Assembly (NCBI GenBank): GCA_932294295.1
Contig: OW028580.1
Location: forward strand, 6,176,874 to 6,240,873
DNA from: Alitta virens
Taxonomy: Eukaryota; Annelida; Polychaeta; Phyllodocida; Nereididae
DNA length: 64,000 nucleotides
Direction: 5' to 3'
Below, piece by piece: positions 9,944 through 21,697 of this stretch; within the stretch, counting starts at the first letter, position 1, and every line of letters begins with the position of its first letter. The position numbers and the translations under genes were made by a program. The notes beneath the pieces are model-generated. The model worked only from the letters and a program-made list of their open reading frames with translations. It had not been told where the DNA came from and searched no databases.

Positions 9944-12900
9944 TCACTCGACTGCTTCATTTGTGATGGCGAGATCTATATCCTCCTTACTGGAAAGACT
10001 CCAGTCATAATTATGATAATTGTTATTTGAAGAACTCTCACGGGAAAGACTTTCACTTTTGTCATGTTCACTGGAAGTACTTTCGCTTTCACTTTCATCA
10101 GATTCACTGGAATTACTTTCACTTTCTTCATGCTCACTGGAATTACTTTCAGAGGGAATGACTTTTCCTCGTTTTTGAAGGGCACAGCAGTAAATACCAG
10201 TCCAACTGTTTTTTCCACAGTCTCCATTATGACCAGAGGAGCATGCTCCTACCATCACCTGAGACAAAAGATACAGCATATCATGCTTTTGATTCTAATT
10301 TAGGGAATGTATACTAGATTGTTGTCAGGAAATGGTGAAAATTGACTGACACAAAATAGGCACAACATGTGCATCAGTTATCTTAATCTAGGAAAGACAA
10401 AGGATGTCAGCAAAAAGCCTAGGATGGCTGCAGTCAAAAGACAGAATTTGCAGGTATGTGTATTGGGCTTTTTACTGTTGAGCAAAGGACAATATTAACA
10501 CTGCTATTTTGTGATTCATCTTATGTGCACGATTAATACAGTTTAGCTTTAACTGTAAATAATTTAACAGCAGGACTTCATAAAAGTCACTAAGTCTGTG
10601 ATAAATAATTCCACACATTTATTTATACAATGTATATTATTCATATTACAATTCCATTTGAAAGTTTATGAAACCCTCCCAAAACTTACTAAATGTAGGC
10701 AATACCCACCACAACAGTATATATATATATATATATACATATATATAGATATATAGATGTCAGAGACCTTGGAGTATGATTATCTAACAGATGTTTATTC
10801 TCGAATAAGTCTTAAAAATTGCTTCTTTTTGTTTTTCAGACAATGCTAGATGTGCAAGGCAGATTGCAAGCTTCACAAGTTCTTTGGGATGAGGTGCTCT
10901 CTCCTGAATCACCCAATGTGAACATTGAGGATTCTGTTGAAGTATCATTACCTGAGATGTTAGGGAACACCTCCCAAAAGCGTGATGTCGCAACACAAAC
11001 TGATGGATTAATAGTGGTGAGTTAATTTTATGAAAAGGGTTGGATTTTTTAACCGATTTTATTTCTCATTACACATTGAAGGAGTACCTTTTGTCAGATA
11101 CTTAAAATATTATTGTAGTTAATATACCTATGAATAAACATTATATCATTTCTTAATTTATTTTCAAAGATGCAGGATGTGTCGGTTGGATGTCACATTG
11201 CATCTGAGCCAAAAGCAACTAATGTGAAGATGTGTCAGACCGAGGCAGTTGTCAAGAGGCACAAGGGGGTAAATGTCACACCGAAATATGCTGAGAAGGA
11301 GACCACCTGTGATCTACTGCTGCCATCAGTGCCTAATGTCCAGGAGGATGACCTTCAGTTTGAAGATGGCCTTCATTTTGAAGATGAAGAAGAATTTATG
11401 GATTGTTCAGATGACATGGACTACTTGCCGACTGAATACGAGCCAAGTTCAGAAAGCGACCTTTCTGACTCTGAGAAAATCGACGACAGGTATAACAAAT
11501 AGTTAACAAGTGCATTACATTGTATTTACAAAATTTTTTGTGTGACAGGTCATGGAAGGCCAGCTTTAGTTACCAACATGTGAAGAAACTTTTGCTGTTA
11601 TCATTTTTAACAATGTTTTTGTTTTGTTTTTTCGTTTAAGGAAAAAGCTTACGGGGTCAGACAGCAGCTCTTTCCTGGTATCAGCAGCAAGTCTGTTTCA
11701 ATTGCTGAGTCTCTGTTTGGTATGTGGCACCTCTCGAGAAGTGTGGATGCGCACCCGTCGTGGGACCGCGATCTTATTTGAAGCCCTTTGCAAGGTCTGT
11801 GGTACTCCATTCTCATGGTGGTCGCAGCCTTTACTGGGGACCATGCCTGAAATTAATCTGCGACTTGCTGCAGCCTGTCTCTTCTCAGGATGCAGTCCAG
11901 TGAAAGCACTCAACTTGCTGCATCACGCAAAGGTAATTCGAAATAATAAACTGAAAGCAGTGAGCATTGTTGTAGTTGTATTTGCATGTGTGGTATGTGT
12001 ACAGTTTTGCTAGTGTCATTTACATTTGTTTCAGGTTCCGTGTATCTCCATAAGGACGTACAATTTGATGCAGCGTTGCTACTTAGTGCCTGCAGTCAAC
12101 TCGATTTGGAGAACAGAGCAACTTGTTCATCTTCGGGCGGTGACGACTGCGGTGAAACTCGGTGGTGATGGCCGTTGTGATTCGCCTGGGCACTCCGCTA
12201 AATATGGCACGTACACACTGATGGACCTAGATCAGAAACGTGTACTGGATCTTCAACTAGTTCAGGTATGTTGTGAAATTTAGTTTCAGCTCAGTGTAAT
12301 TGTCATATATTTGTTCATAAAGTGAGAGATTTTGTTGTTTCAAGCAATACAATATAATTACAATTCATATTTATAACTTGGGCATATATTGATGGGCAAA
12401 ATGTTGTATTTTCGTAAATCGATCAGTGAAGCATTACAAGGAATAAGAAAAAAGATAATAAGCTAAATAGATGCATGTTTAGAATTATGCTCTGTCACAG
12501 TTTTTTTTTCATTTTTATGCAGTGCAATGAAACCACCAGCTCAAATGCAATGGAGCTGGAGGGCTTTAAGAGAGGTATCCGCGTACTGGAAGATAATGGC
12601 ATTGCCATAAGCCACATAGTTACGGACAGACATCCCAGCATTCGAAAATACATAAGGACAGACAAACCAGCTATGAAACACTATTTTGATTGCTGGCATG
12701 TTGCCAAAGGTACTGATACTTTTTCCCTACAACAATTTAAATATTGGCTTAGATGAATGTATGGTGCTGCTGTTTTCTCAGTAGAATGATATAATGCTCT
12801 AAAAATTGCAGGGATCAGGAAGAAACTTGTAGCTTGGGCCGGTCGGAAGGACAACGACAAAATCAAGAAATGGATTCCATCCATAGTCAACCACCTGTAT

Positions 12901-15900
12901 TGGGCAGCTTCTACCAGTGAAGGTGATGCGGAAATGGCCCTTGCAAAATGGCGTTCCATGGTGAACCATGTGGCTGACATCCACCAGCATGATGATTCAC
13001 TATACCCAGCATGTGATCATGGGCCTCTAGAGGACAGAGTATGGATTGAAAAAGGTACATAAATGTGCCTTCTGATGATCATTACTACTAGTGTACACCA
13101 TGTAAGTCTGCTGATGTACACAGTGAATCTCTTTTGTGTTTCAGGATGCAAAGCTCATAAGGCCATTGAGGACATTGTCAATAACAAGCGGCTCTGTGGC
13201 GACATCCGACAACTGTCACCTGGAGACCAAACCTATGATGTGGAGGTCTTCCACAAAGTGGTGTGCTTTTTTGCACCAAAATCATCGCATTTCTTCTACC
13301 CCCAAATGCAGGCCAGGTGAGATATACTGAGAATAATGTTTAATGTAAGGTGTTGATTTCTTTATGTGTGTGTCTAATTTAGCATTTAAACATAATTCCA
13401 GCTTTTACTGTGGTATGCACAGTATTCCACATTTTTATTACAGTATCCATGTTCTATCTTATTGTCATTCATTCAACATATAGTGTAGGAAATTTTAACT
13501 TTTTACAACCAATTCACAAGATTTATATATGTATGCTTGCAGGGGATTCATTGCCGCTTTGCATTTCAATGAAAACAGTGCGAGAAGACAACAAAAGTCC
13601 CGAAACGGAGAAAACCTTTGGAGTGTTTCTTATCCGAAGTACAAGGGAGGTGTTGGTATTCTGAAGCAAGTGAAGGTTCCAATTACTTATGGTGAGTAAC
13701 AGTGGGACACTTGCTTAAATATTACACTAAATGGACATGCCTCTAACTCTCATCTTAGGTGCAGGATTTTCCAGACACCAAACTGTATTGGCTTCTTATC
13801 CGCAAATAAAGAAATCATTAATGGAAATCCTTGTATGTAGATGCATATCTTAAATTTTTTTTCTTACAGGATATGTGGAAGCCCTGATGGCTGAAGTATT
13901 TTTGTGCAGGAATAATTTCCCGACTTACTCCGAAGCTAGTGCAGGGTCCACAGGAAAGGAGCCACCACAGTTCATCAGTGCAACATTCCAAACAAGAAGC
14001 GACAAAGCCACTCTGGTTGAGAAACATCACACACGTTTTTCATGTTAGACTCTTGTAGAATACAGTTTGACTCTAGACTATAAAATATGAGAGTTCTAAT
14101 AAATCTTTGGCCTTCACTGTATAACCTGTCAGTATTATTTTTCATATTTTATATTTATTTGTACAGTGCCAACTGTGATCAAATGTGATTTGTGCCAAAT
14201 GTGATCCTATCTCAATAAAGTCCTCATGCCTAATTATATAATGAATTTCAAGCACACAGTGTTCTATTTTTTTTAACCCCATGCAGGTGTCTTTATAAAT
14301 CTAACATGGTTAGAAGATTATGGATTCATTACGTGACCAGGCTTTTACATTGCCTCCCTTGACATGCCCAGCACTCGCTTGACCTCAAACCAAAGCCATT
14401 TGACATGGATCCTTTGAGTGATCTGAATATCACTGGAATTGCATAATCTGCAATTCGCCAAGCCTGACATGGTCAAGGCATGATATATCTTTTATAAATA
14501 TGTAGCAATTTGTAGCAAATTCCTACAATGATCTTATTGAAAGTCACTCAGATCGTATAATATTTTGTGATGATCAAACACAGTGGTGGTCTCAAAATAA
14601 CAGTTCTAATACAAATGCGTTGTGATTTTTAATAAAGAATCAATCAGTGCATAGTAAAAAGAATTGCGCCTGTAATGGTCAATATATTGTCGGACTTATT
14701 GACGGCATTTTTGCATGCATTTATGTTCTGGTCTTGGTTACAAAAACTTATGAAAATTGATGTCAGGTGAAAACATTTGTGGAGGTTTATAGACTTTATA
14801 GTCATTTTAGCGATGGTAAAAAAATAACCAGTCACCCCTTATATATTCTCAGTTTAACAATTATTATTAATTCCTAGGAGAAAATATGTTTGAAATGGTA
14901 ACACTGGAAAGGATATAAATTATTATCATCTTTATTTATTCACAGAATATGCATAAACATAAGATGTTCAGTTTCTCTTTTTTGACATCACTTTGCATGT
15001 TAAGTTTGTATCAGACCACAAAAAGCAAACAAATTTGTCAATATACATTTCTAATTCGGTAAGCAAAAACAACCGAATGGCACTTCGTAGAAAAGGCTGT
15101 GATCAGACTTCGTAGAAAAGGCTGTGATCAGTACACAGGGAATCGAAATCCCACATAAACATCGGACGCATAAGTGTTCCTAATTTTGTTGACCACACAG
15201 GAGGGGATGGTGATCCTGTTATGCCGGCCTATTTTTCCAAAGACCCATCTTACGAAGCGTCTATAGGCCAGGTGCCTCATCAACACGTTAACGGGTTGGT
15301 CATCTCCCACTCTGCCTTCCTGCTCCACATACTGGTATGCCTCATACTCTAGGGTCCATTGACTGAGGCAAATGTCATGAAACCCTGGGTGGCTTGTGAT
15401 GCACTGGACAGGAGCTTCCAGTCGTGTCAGGTCCCTGGATCTTTCATGCCTTGGTTTGTCAGTTAGGCCCATCCTAACCCTAGTTTGGCTGTAGTGGTGA
15501 CAGCAGACATCTTCTAATTCTGTGGGCATGGTGCTGCACTGCTCACATGAACACCTGAAAATGAAAATAAAGATCATTTAAAATTAACTGGATGGCATAA
15601 AGGGAGATTGAACAGGCAGTTAGATCCCGTTTGAAAGTGAAGTCACTTCGCCATAGGTTTATTTATATCAGTCATTGCTTCAGTTTAAACCCCCTCCCCC
15701 TTTGGTCTAATACATTTTGATTTAAGTGGTACATATCTAAAAAAAAAATTCTGGATCCTCCCCTGATCATTCAAAAAGTGTGAAAAGTTCAAGATAAACA
15801 CATTATGTTGTCACAAGTTTTATGCTTCTTATTCTTTTATTTTATATATTGCTTTCATATCTTAAATTATGATTAGTGTTTTCATAGCCAACACTAAGCT

Positions 15901-18900
15901 ATGATATAATTTTGGAATATTTGTATTAATTGGTTATTACATGCTGGCATTGAATTTTAATATTGATGATCATCTTCACATTCATCTGGGGGGTCTGCAA
16001 GCAATTTCGCAAGTAAAAAGGTGACATGCCTCAGTGGTCAGGAGCATTGAACTGGAATGAACCCTCTTTGATAATCAACTAATGATGTAATCATAACCTT
16101 TTATGAAAAGGGGGCATTTCAAATTGCCTTTGTTTCAACTCTAAGAAATGGTATACCATTGTGTATTATCAGTAACTCAGAGGATATCAATAAGAAATGC
16201 AATATGTGCATGAAACTATGTTAATGTGTTTCATCCTGGTTACAGCATCAATGCAAAATTTGTAAAAACAGAATATTTGAAAAATTTCAAACTGCTACTA
16301 AAATAGCCTACTATTTATAGATTCTACTAATTCTACTATTATCTCTGGAGAGACTTTAAAGATTTTCAGAGAACTTTTAAAAATGGCTTTTTAATGCCAC
16401 TTTTTAAAATTAATTTTTCTCTTTTTTACTTCTCAGTGCGTTTAATGTATGACTATGTTTTCGCTTTTTAATGGTATACATATATATATTATTATTGTTT
16501 AATTATTATTATATTATTAGATAATTATTATAAATACAACACTACTACTGACCCTTTTATAAGTTTACATTTTGTTATATTGCTAGGTTCCACAACTGTT
16601 TTTTAGGTTATTCTCTATACACATGTATACTAAGTCATGAATATGAATAAGCTATCTCATGTCAACAAAAAAAAAAAACCAATTGTATAGTATTTATTGA
16701 AACCACAGCAAGGATATCAATACAAAATTGCACTCATCAGTCTTGTAACTCAGCTCTTTCTGTCTGAAGTGGCTCTTGATGATCATCATCACTGGAACTG
16801 TCACTGTCATTTACATCCTCTAGGCTGCTAAATTCTGAACTGTCATCAGGTAAAAATGCATCCCTAAGCCTGTTAGGATTATTTGGAATAGGATCTAATG
16901 CATATGGTTCAAATATCCTTGGTCTGGGGGTCATAATTTCGTCCAGTTCATTAAACTCATCCAGACTCCCAGGGTTGTCCATGCTGAATGCCACTCAAGA
17001 ACAGCAACTCTGACGTCACACGCACGGCCCTGGTGGCAGGTAGAGGAACTACCACTTTTCGATCCTGACATACGCGAAATGCGCGGGAGTGCGGCAAACT
17101 TCGTTTTTTGTTTGTAACATATACATTAAGTTCGTTTTTTTTTCTGCAGACCTTTTTAATACACTTTAATCTATCTGATAAGAACATTTTCGGCAAAAGT
17201 ATGATTTTGATTGCCCATGACCTTTAAAGATAATGTATACTTTTTTTCATTGTTTTAAAATAGAGCTCTAATACCACATATGGTTTATCTTCACTATTAT
17301 GAAGTAGAACCGCAATACAAAAACATTCACAATGTCGAGATACCAATAATATTAAAACCGATTTCAGCTGAATATTTTACTACAAAGTGCATAAGTGATT
17401 TCTTAAACGTAAAAAGATTAGTTGAATAACTGGCAATTGATATGGAAAAATATATGATAAGGACTTACTTCATCGTTCGAACAAGATATCATCAAACCAT
17501 AACTTGCATAACGCCACTGGCATTTTCTTTTGTCAATTTTCAGTCCAAGTCCTGTAAACATGAAAAAGGTCTAGAAATAGTATTTTCTTGTTTTTTATAT
17601 ACAGTAGAGCAGGCATCTGCTAACTCGCCTCATTAGTATGCTTAGATTGGACTTACTGCTCCAACTATTGGTTTTACATTTACACCTAATATTTCAACTC
17701 GCGAAATGGCAGACTCCGATATTTTTCTAAATGTAATGCACATCAATTACCATTACAGCAGGAAATTCTTGTGTATTTCTTATAGCCACATGATGGATCT
17801 GGTCCTGATGTGCATACAGAGGTGACAGCTTTGCCTCCTGAACATCTCAAATGTCCATGAAGGCCATCTCTCATCAAACATGCTGAAGTCTGGGCAACTT
17901 AAAGAAAATCAGTATAAGTTATCGGTTTTTTATGATGAAATGAAACAGCATCTGAATAATTTTATACATGATAAGGGATTGTGCATAACTTTCTGTAGTC
18001 AATGTACATATATGTATACAAGGTTACAAACTAATACTGTAGGCCGATGATTTACATCTTTATCATGCGTTTTGTTTCTTTAGGAAATGAAGCATGAAAT
18101 TTATGCAAACACAGGAGAAAACTGTGACTACATGCTTTCAGAATCAAGAGAAAATTGAAGAGTGACTCTACGTAATTATTACAATAATAATTGAAATCTG
18201 GATATGCACGAGGTCTGCATGCATCGTGTGACCACCTTGCAAGAGGAGGCCTAGAATCACAAACAAACTAATATTTAGTCACCAAATGGATCAGCTGTGT
18301 GACAGATTAAAATTTCTTCTAAACTCTCCTCAAAAACCACATTACACTGACCCACCCAACAAAACATGAAAAGAGTTTGTGGTTGCAAAAAATTACCTGT
18401 GTCATTGATCATGACCTTTGCTATCATAATGGGCCAGTGCAATATACATATTTCAAAACAGTAATACAGTAGATATATATGATATATGACTGGCTTACCT
18501 CTTGGTTGGATTCTGCAGCACTTCAGTCTAGTGTAGCTCACCTAACTACTTAGACCAATTGCTACAAAGCCGACAGGGCAACCAGTTGTTTGTCCTATGT
18601 GAGCACGTCTGAAACGATAATCATTTAAACAATTTCATTAGTTACATTGAAATCTGCTGCCACTGAAATCTGTATTTTTGCTCAAAAAAATCCAGGTTAA
18701 GAGTGATCCCACTATCACTGTCCCTATTTATAAAATGGTGTGAAAAATGTAAGACTATATGATTCTGTCCTGGACGTTATTCTATGAGTTTATATATAAT
18801 TACTTAAGCAGATAAAAGAAAACATCACTATTTCCATCAAATAATTCAAATACTGTAGTAATTAAACAGGTGCCTTACTGTTACAGATATAAGCCATTTA

Positions 18901-19030
18901 AAATAGTTTGCATGAATAATTACAACACAAAACTCTCAGGTACTTACAGTGTAGTGCAATCGGTATGATCAACCCATTTGTAGCCTGTTGCTAGACCAAC
19001 TATAAGTGCAAATGCAAGAATCTTCAACAT
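9944..19030 (-). CDS. Five-exon Cys-rich secreted protein with acidic Ser/Glu tail; stop in exon 2
   Basis: Family not recognised. Exons by matching to the paralogue at 21698-25251, with GT-AG sites and phases that agree: 19030-18948, 18608-18499, 17897-17751, 17551-17469, 10258-9944 (245 codons). It starts with a signal peptide (MLKILAFALIVGLATG) and then has repeats of the form C-x12/13-C-x9-C-x7-C-x8-10-CC. Repeats 2 and 3 are complete. Repeat 1 (exon 2) lacks about five residues, two cysteines and carries a TAG (near 18548), so the locus may be a recent pseudogene or hold a sequence error; skipping exon 2 would break frame. The last exon adds a ~55-residue tail packed with S-x-E motifs (SESDESESESTSSEH). 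The last intron is ~7.2 kb and appears to contain two other genes. Last-exon assignment rests on phase, homology and lack of another candidate. Confidence 0.62.
10424..14048 (+). CDS. DDE/RNase-H-like transposase-type protein, 10 coding exons, intact (copy A)
   Basis: I assemble ten exons with clean GT-AG sites and matching phases: 10424-10453, 10840-11016, 11170-11489, 11641-11932, 12035-12265, 12523-12709, 12812-13054, 13145-13316, 13543-13691, 13870-14048, giving 659 aa. Features: acidic N-terminal third with VATQTD/MCQTEA-like repeats (residues ~55-95) and an Asp/Glu/Ser-rich stretch (~120-175); two CxxC pairs (201/204, 226/229) forming a zinc-ribbon-like module with SWWSQP; then GGDGRCDSPGHSAKYGTY (D318/D322), HIVTDRH (D385), FDCWHVAK and a DVEVFH box (E527). 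The D-D-E order is my inference. This matches a large multicopy animal family (fish, lancelets, cnidarians, molluscs) usually left uncharacterised and transposase-like. AATAAA near 14097 and 14213. The acceptor of exon 3 could be 6 bp later. Confidence 0.8.
10718..10757. repeat. (TA)n microsatellite in intron 1
   Basis: A tatata run with two catata/gatata interruptions in the first intron of the transposase-type gene. Also present in copy B. Confidence 0.8.
14049..15127. other. Tail-to-tail spacer, no gene seen
   Basis: About 1.1 kb between the ends of two convergent genes. Holds AATAAA signals for the plus-strand gene and a tandem 'acttcgtagaaaaggctgtgatcag' pair at 15085-15131. No coding signal. 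Confidence 0.5.
15128..16982 (-). CDS. P2X7-like intracellular (Cys-rich zinc) domain protein, two exons
   Basis: The 3' exon (15554-15128, preceded by a ttttcag acceptor) encodes RCSCEQCSTMPTELEDVCC, then CITSHPGFHDICL, a HLAYRRFVRW block and IPSCVVNKIR, ending GFRFPVY. This is the Cys-rich domain named after the P2X7 receptor cytoplasmic ballast, which in invertebrates and fish occurs in many stand-alone and mobile-element-associated proteins. The 5' piece (ATG at 16982) encodes an acidic leader with the typical 'F-E-P-Y-A-L-D-P' box and a DSDSSSDDD stretch. It runs to its own TGA at 16737 with AATAAA at 16698-16693. The joining donor is unclear: a weak GTTACA near 16749 would fit phase 2. 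So either one two-exon gene, or a short product with an alternative polyadenylation site. It converges on the transposase-type gene. Confidence 0.65.
15555..16690 (-). other. Intron or spacer of the P2X7-like gene
   Basis: AT-rich non-coding DNA between the two coding pieces, with an (AT/TTA)n patch near 16480-16540. Nothing else seen. Confidence 0.5.
17011..17018. promoter_or_regulatory. Perfect CRE palindrome TGACGTCA
   Basis: Lies 29 bp upstream of the ATG at 16982 of the P2X7-like gene, inside a short CpG-bearing patch (17010-17100) that stands out in AT-rich surroundings. CRE sites close to start sites bind CREB/ATF factors. A promoter role here is inference. Confidence 0.45.
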
Positions 19031-21697
19031 AGTCCAGGTCAGGTCCTCCTAATGCCAAAGGTTATGTATGACTATAAATACTGCAAGCAACAAAATCTGA
19101 TTCTGAATAATTTTGCATTTGCCAGATCTCTAATGAACTGAGCTTATGTAATATGCAATAGCTGAGAACATGTTATCTATAAGGTTTTTATTGTGTCATT
19201 TTGATTAATTTGATATCTGCCTTTGTTTTGATGCTAGAGATTGTCTTGATTGAAAAAAAAAAATTGATTGTGAAAGCATTTATCTTATACAATTTTAGAA
19301 TAGAGATAATCATTGAAAATCAAGCTAGTTGTTACAGCTTACACACACCATATAAAAGTCTATTTTTTCCAAGTACAAATGTATTGCTGAAACCAGCTTA
19401 CATATTGTACGATTAGCAGGGATTTTTATTATACATAAAAAAGCTGTAGTTAGTGCAATTCTGTAAACTTTGGTAATTTTAGTTTTAAATGAAATAGTCT
19501 GTACAGACAAACAGGAAGTACAAGTATACTTGCAGTTTGGCGATTATATTTATCAGTAAGTTATAAATACTTAATTTGGGTAATGAAAACAAGGTGTCTG
19601 AATTAGGAGAACTTTAAATAATGATTTCAACGACCTATCACACAGACAACTTGACACTTTTATAGTGTGCTTAATTTGAGTAATATAATGGCTGTTGGAA
19701 ATCAAAATATACAGGATTACACTTTCTGTAAAGTTTCTAACAAGCTTTTTACATCTCAGATAATGAGTATCTCAAGATGAGACAGCGATGAAAATTCTAA
19801 AAATTCAACCAACATTTCATGATATTGCAATTTAATGTGAAAATGACTTCATTGAGTTATGGCTGCCAAAGTCCATTGCTCGTCTGTGTATGCTACACTT
19901 GTTCAAACATAAAATACTTTTGTTTAAATTTACTTTAGCAACTCCTGGACCAATTGCTTGTCATTTTCCATGATTCAGTATTTACAAATCAGTTGTTTAC
20001 ACTGTGTCATCACTCATCCAAAGTTAATTATTCAATTTCTCTTACTAGTCAAAAAGCTGGCTTATGGTATTAAAGGTCTAACAATGAAATTACAGAATTA
20101 ATTAGATGTCCATGTGCTGAATTTAGGAAATTCTTGTTCTGACAAGCAGGCAATTAAGAATTAAGAAAAATTGCCTAAACTAAAAAAATGAATCAATTTC
20201 TCTTGTATTTTTAAGAGAAGATTTCTCAAGTCTATACTCAGCCTATCGGCTGCATAGTTTAACCAATCATTTTGTTTAACTAGGTAAACTATCAAAGAAT
20301 GTCCAAAATTAGGTCACTGGGCTGTATTTATGCATTTGCAAACAACTTAATCAAAGATTATAGTACATTTTCCAAGTATATATATGAGAAGATTTCTCAA
20401 GTCTATATTCAGCCTATCAGCTACATAGTTTAACCAATCATTTTGTTTAACTAGGTAAACTAGCAAAGAATGTTCAAAAATTATAGTACATTTTCACAGT
20501 ATATACATGAGCTTCCACACCTCTACCTCACCCAAAGCTGCAATTAAGGTTTTTCACTCCTTATTAAATCCCAAAAGTGTTCCTAACTCAATTTGTCTGC
20601 ACCAGAAGTGCTCCACCCCTGTTCTACCTTTCTGACATAACTGATGCAAAGCTATGCAACTGGGAGCTGTTGTCTAGCCTTGTTCTATTGTTACAACACT
20701 CAGCTACAGGCTGAATATCATTAATAATATATTATGAATGCATATATTGTGTTAAAGCCATTTACAGCACGTATTTATAATAATTGTGTATGTTGAAAAA
20801 TGAGTTAGGATACAACAACTAGGGGGAGCTGAAGTGCACATTCAAGTCACACTGCCATCTGATGGATATGAATGTGACAGTGAAATATAACTAACAATAA
20901 TAAGATAAGATTATTTACCTTTTTAAATTGTTGTAAAGGAGGGTAGCGTGAAGAATATGAATAACATGCAAGAAAATCAACGCATAACAAATCCTCTAGA
21001 TGAAGCTTATATCTACAACTCGATATACTCCTCGGGCCAACTATGTTAATTGGTGAAAATGGTCTGTTTAAACCTTATTTCATATGTAGTTCTGGTATCC
21101 ATCCTTGTGCATTGTACAGTGAAGCTCATTGAGAACGTTCTACAAACTGAAACAGTTAAGCTACAGGAAGCCCAACCAAGCCACACTTAGCTGGAGCCAC
21201 ACTTAACAGCCAGCTTAGTGAAGTCCCACATTAATTAGCACAAATGCTGTCCTCATTGAGTAAATAATTAAACTTGGCTCCAAGTAGACAGCTGGATTGC
21301 TTGAATCAGTGATAAGCGGCATACTGGTTAAATGGTAATCTAGCTAGGTGTAGCTTTTGAAATATTGAACGCTTAATTCAAGTGTCATCATCATATTTCT
21401 CAGCGGCTGTTGATATTTTGTGCACAGTAATCAGTCAAACAAGATAGCAAAATTAATGCAGCGGGTATAGACACTCAGGAAATATTTCAAGACTATGTGT
21501 GTATATCTCATAAAACTTTATTTTATGTATCAAAACACATACTTGAACCAGTCATTAATGTTTATTAACTCTAACATACTAAGTCAGCTAAGAATTACAA
21601 ATGTGTGAAAATTTGTTTCATGTGCAATGAATGTATAATGGAACACATTTTGGCTTTGTAAAAATGTCAGCATTTGAATCTTTGATCACTGATGTAT
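19031..21697. other. Intergenic between two Cys-rich genes
   Basis: No gene seen. Contains the 173-bp tandem duplication at 20214-20480. The rest is AT-rich unique sequence. Confidence 0.55.
20214..20480. repeat. Tandem duplication, ~173-bp unit
   Basis: The segment beginning gagaagatttctcaagtcta at 20214 recurs at 20387 with ~95 bp of close match (ending at caaagaatgt). The second unit has lost part of the tail but keeps attatagtacattttc. Confidence 0.8.

Larger units (their letters stand above)
1..12308. repeat. Long near-identical duplication, copy A
   Basis: The first 12.3 kb matches bases 51701-64000 almost base for base, with an offset of 51700 at the start and 51692 at the end. By eye I find about 25 single-base differences, a G/A-run length change near 8366-8400, and a 7-bp deletion in copy B near 63030. 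Both copies are cut by the window edges, so true breakpoints are not visible. It may be a tandem duplication with a ~51.7 kb unit, or two alleles placed in tandem by the assembler; the sequence cannot separate these. Confidence 0.97.

Noticed and set aside
1..12308. Terminal overlap of a circular molecule (organelle, virus or plasmid)
   Set aside because: The copies differ at ~25 sites and the gene content is nuclear animal DNA with introns; a circular overlap should be identical.
16737..16982. Independent small acidic protein gene
   Set aside because: It has its own stop and AATAAA, but the F-E-P-Y box and position fit the leader of the P2X7-like protein better; kept as an alternative within that entry.
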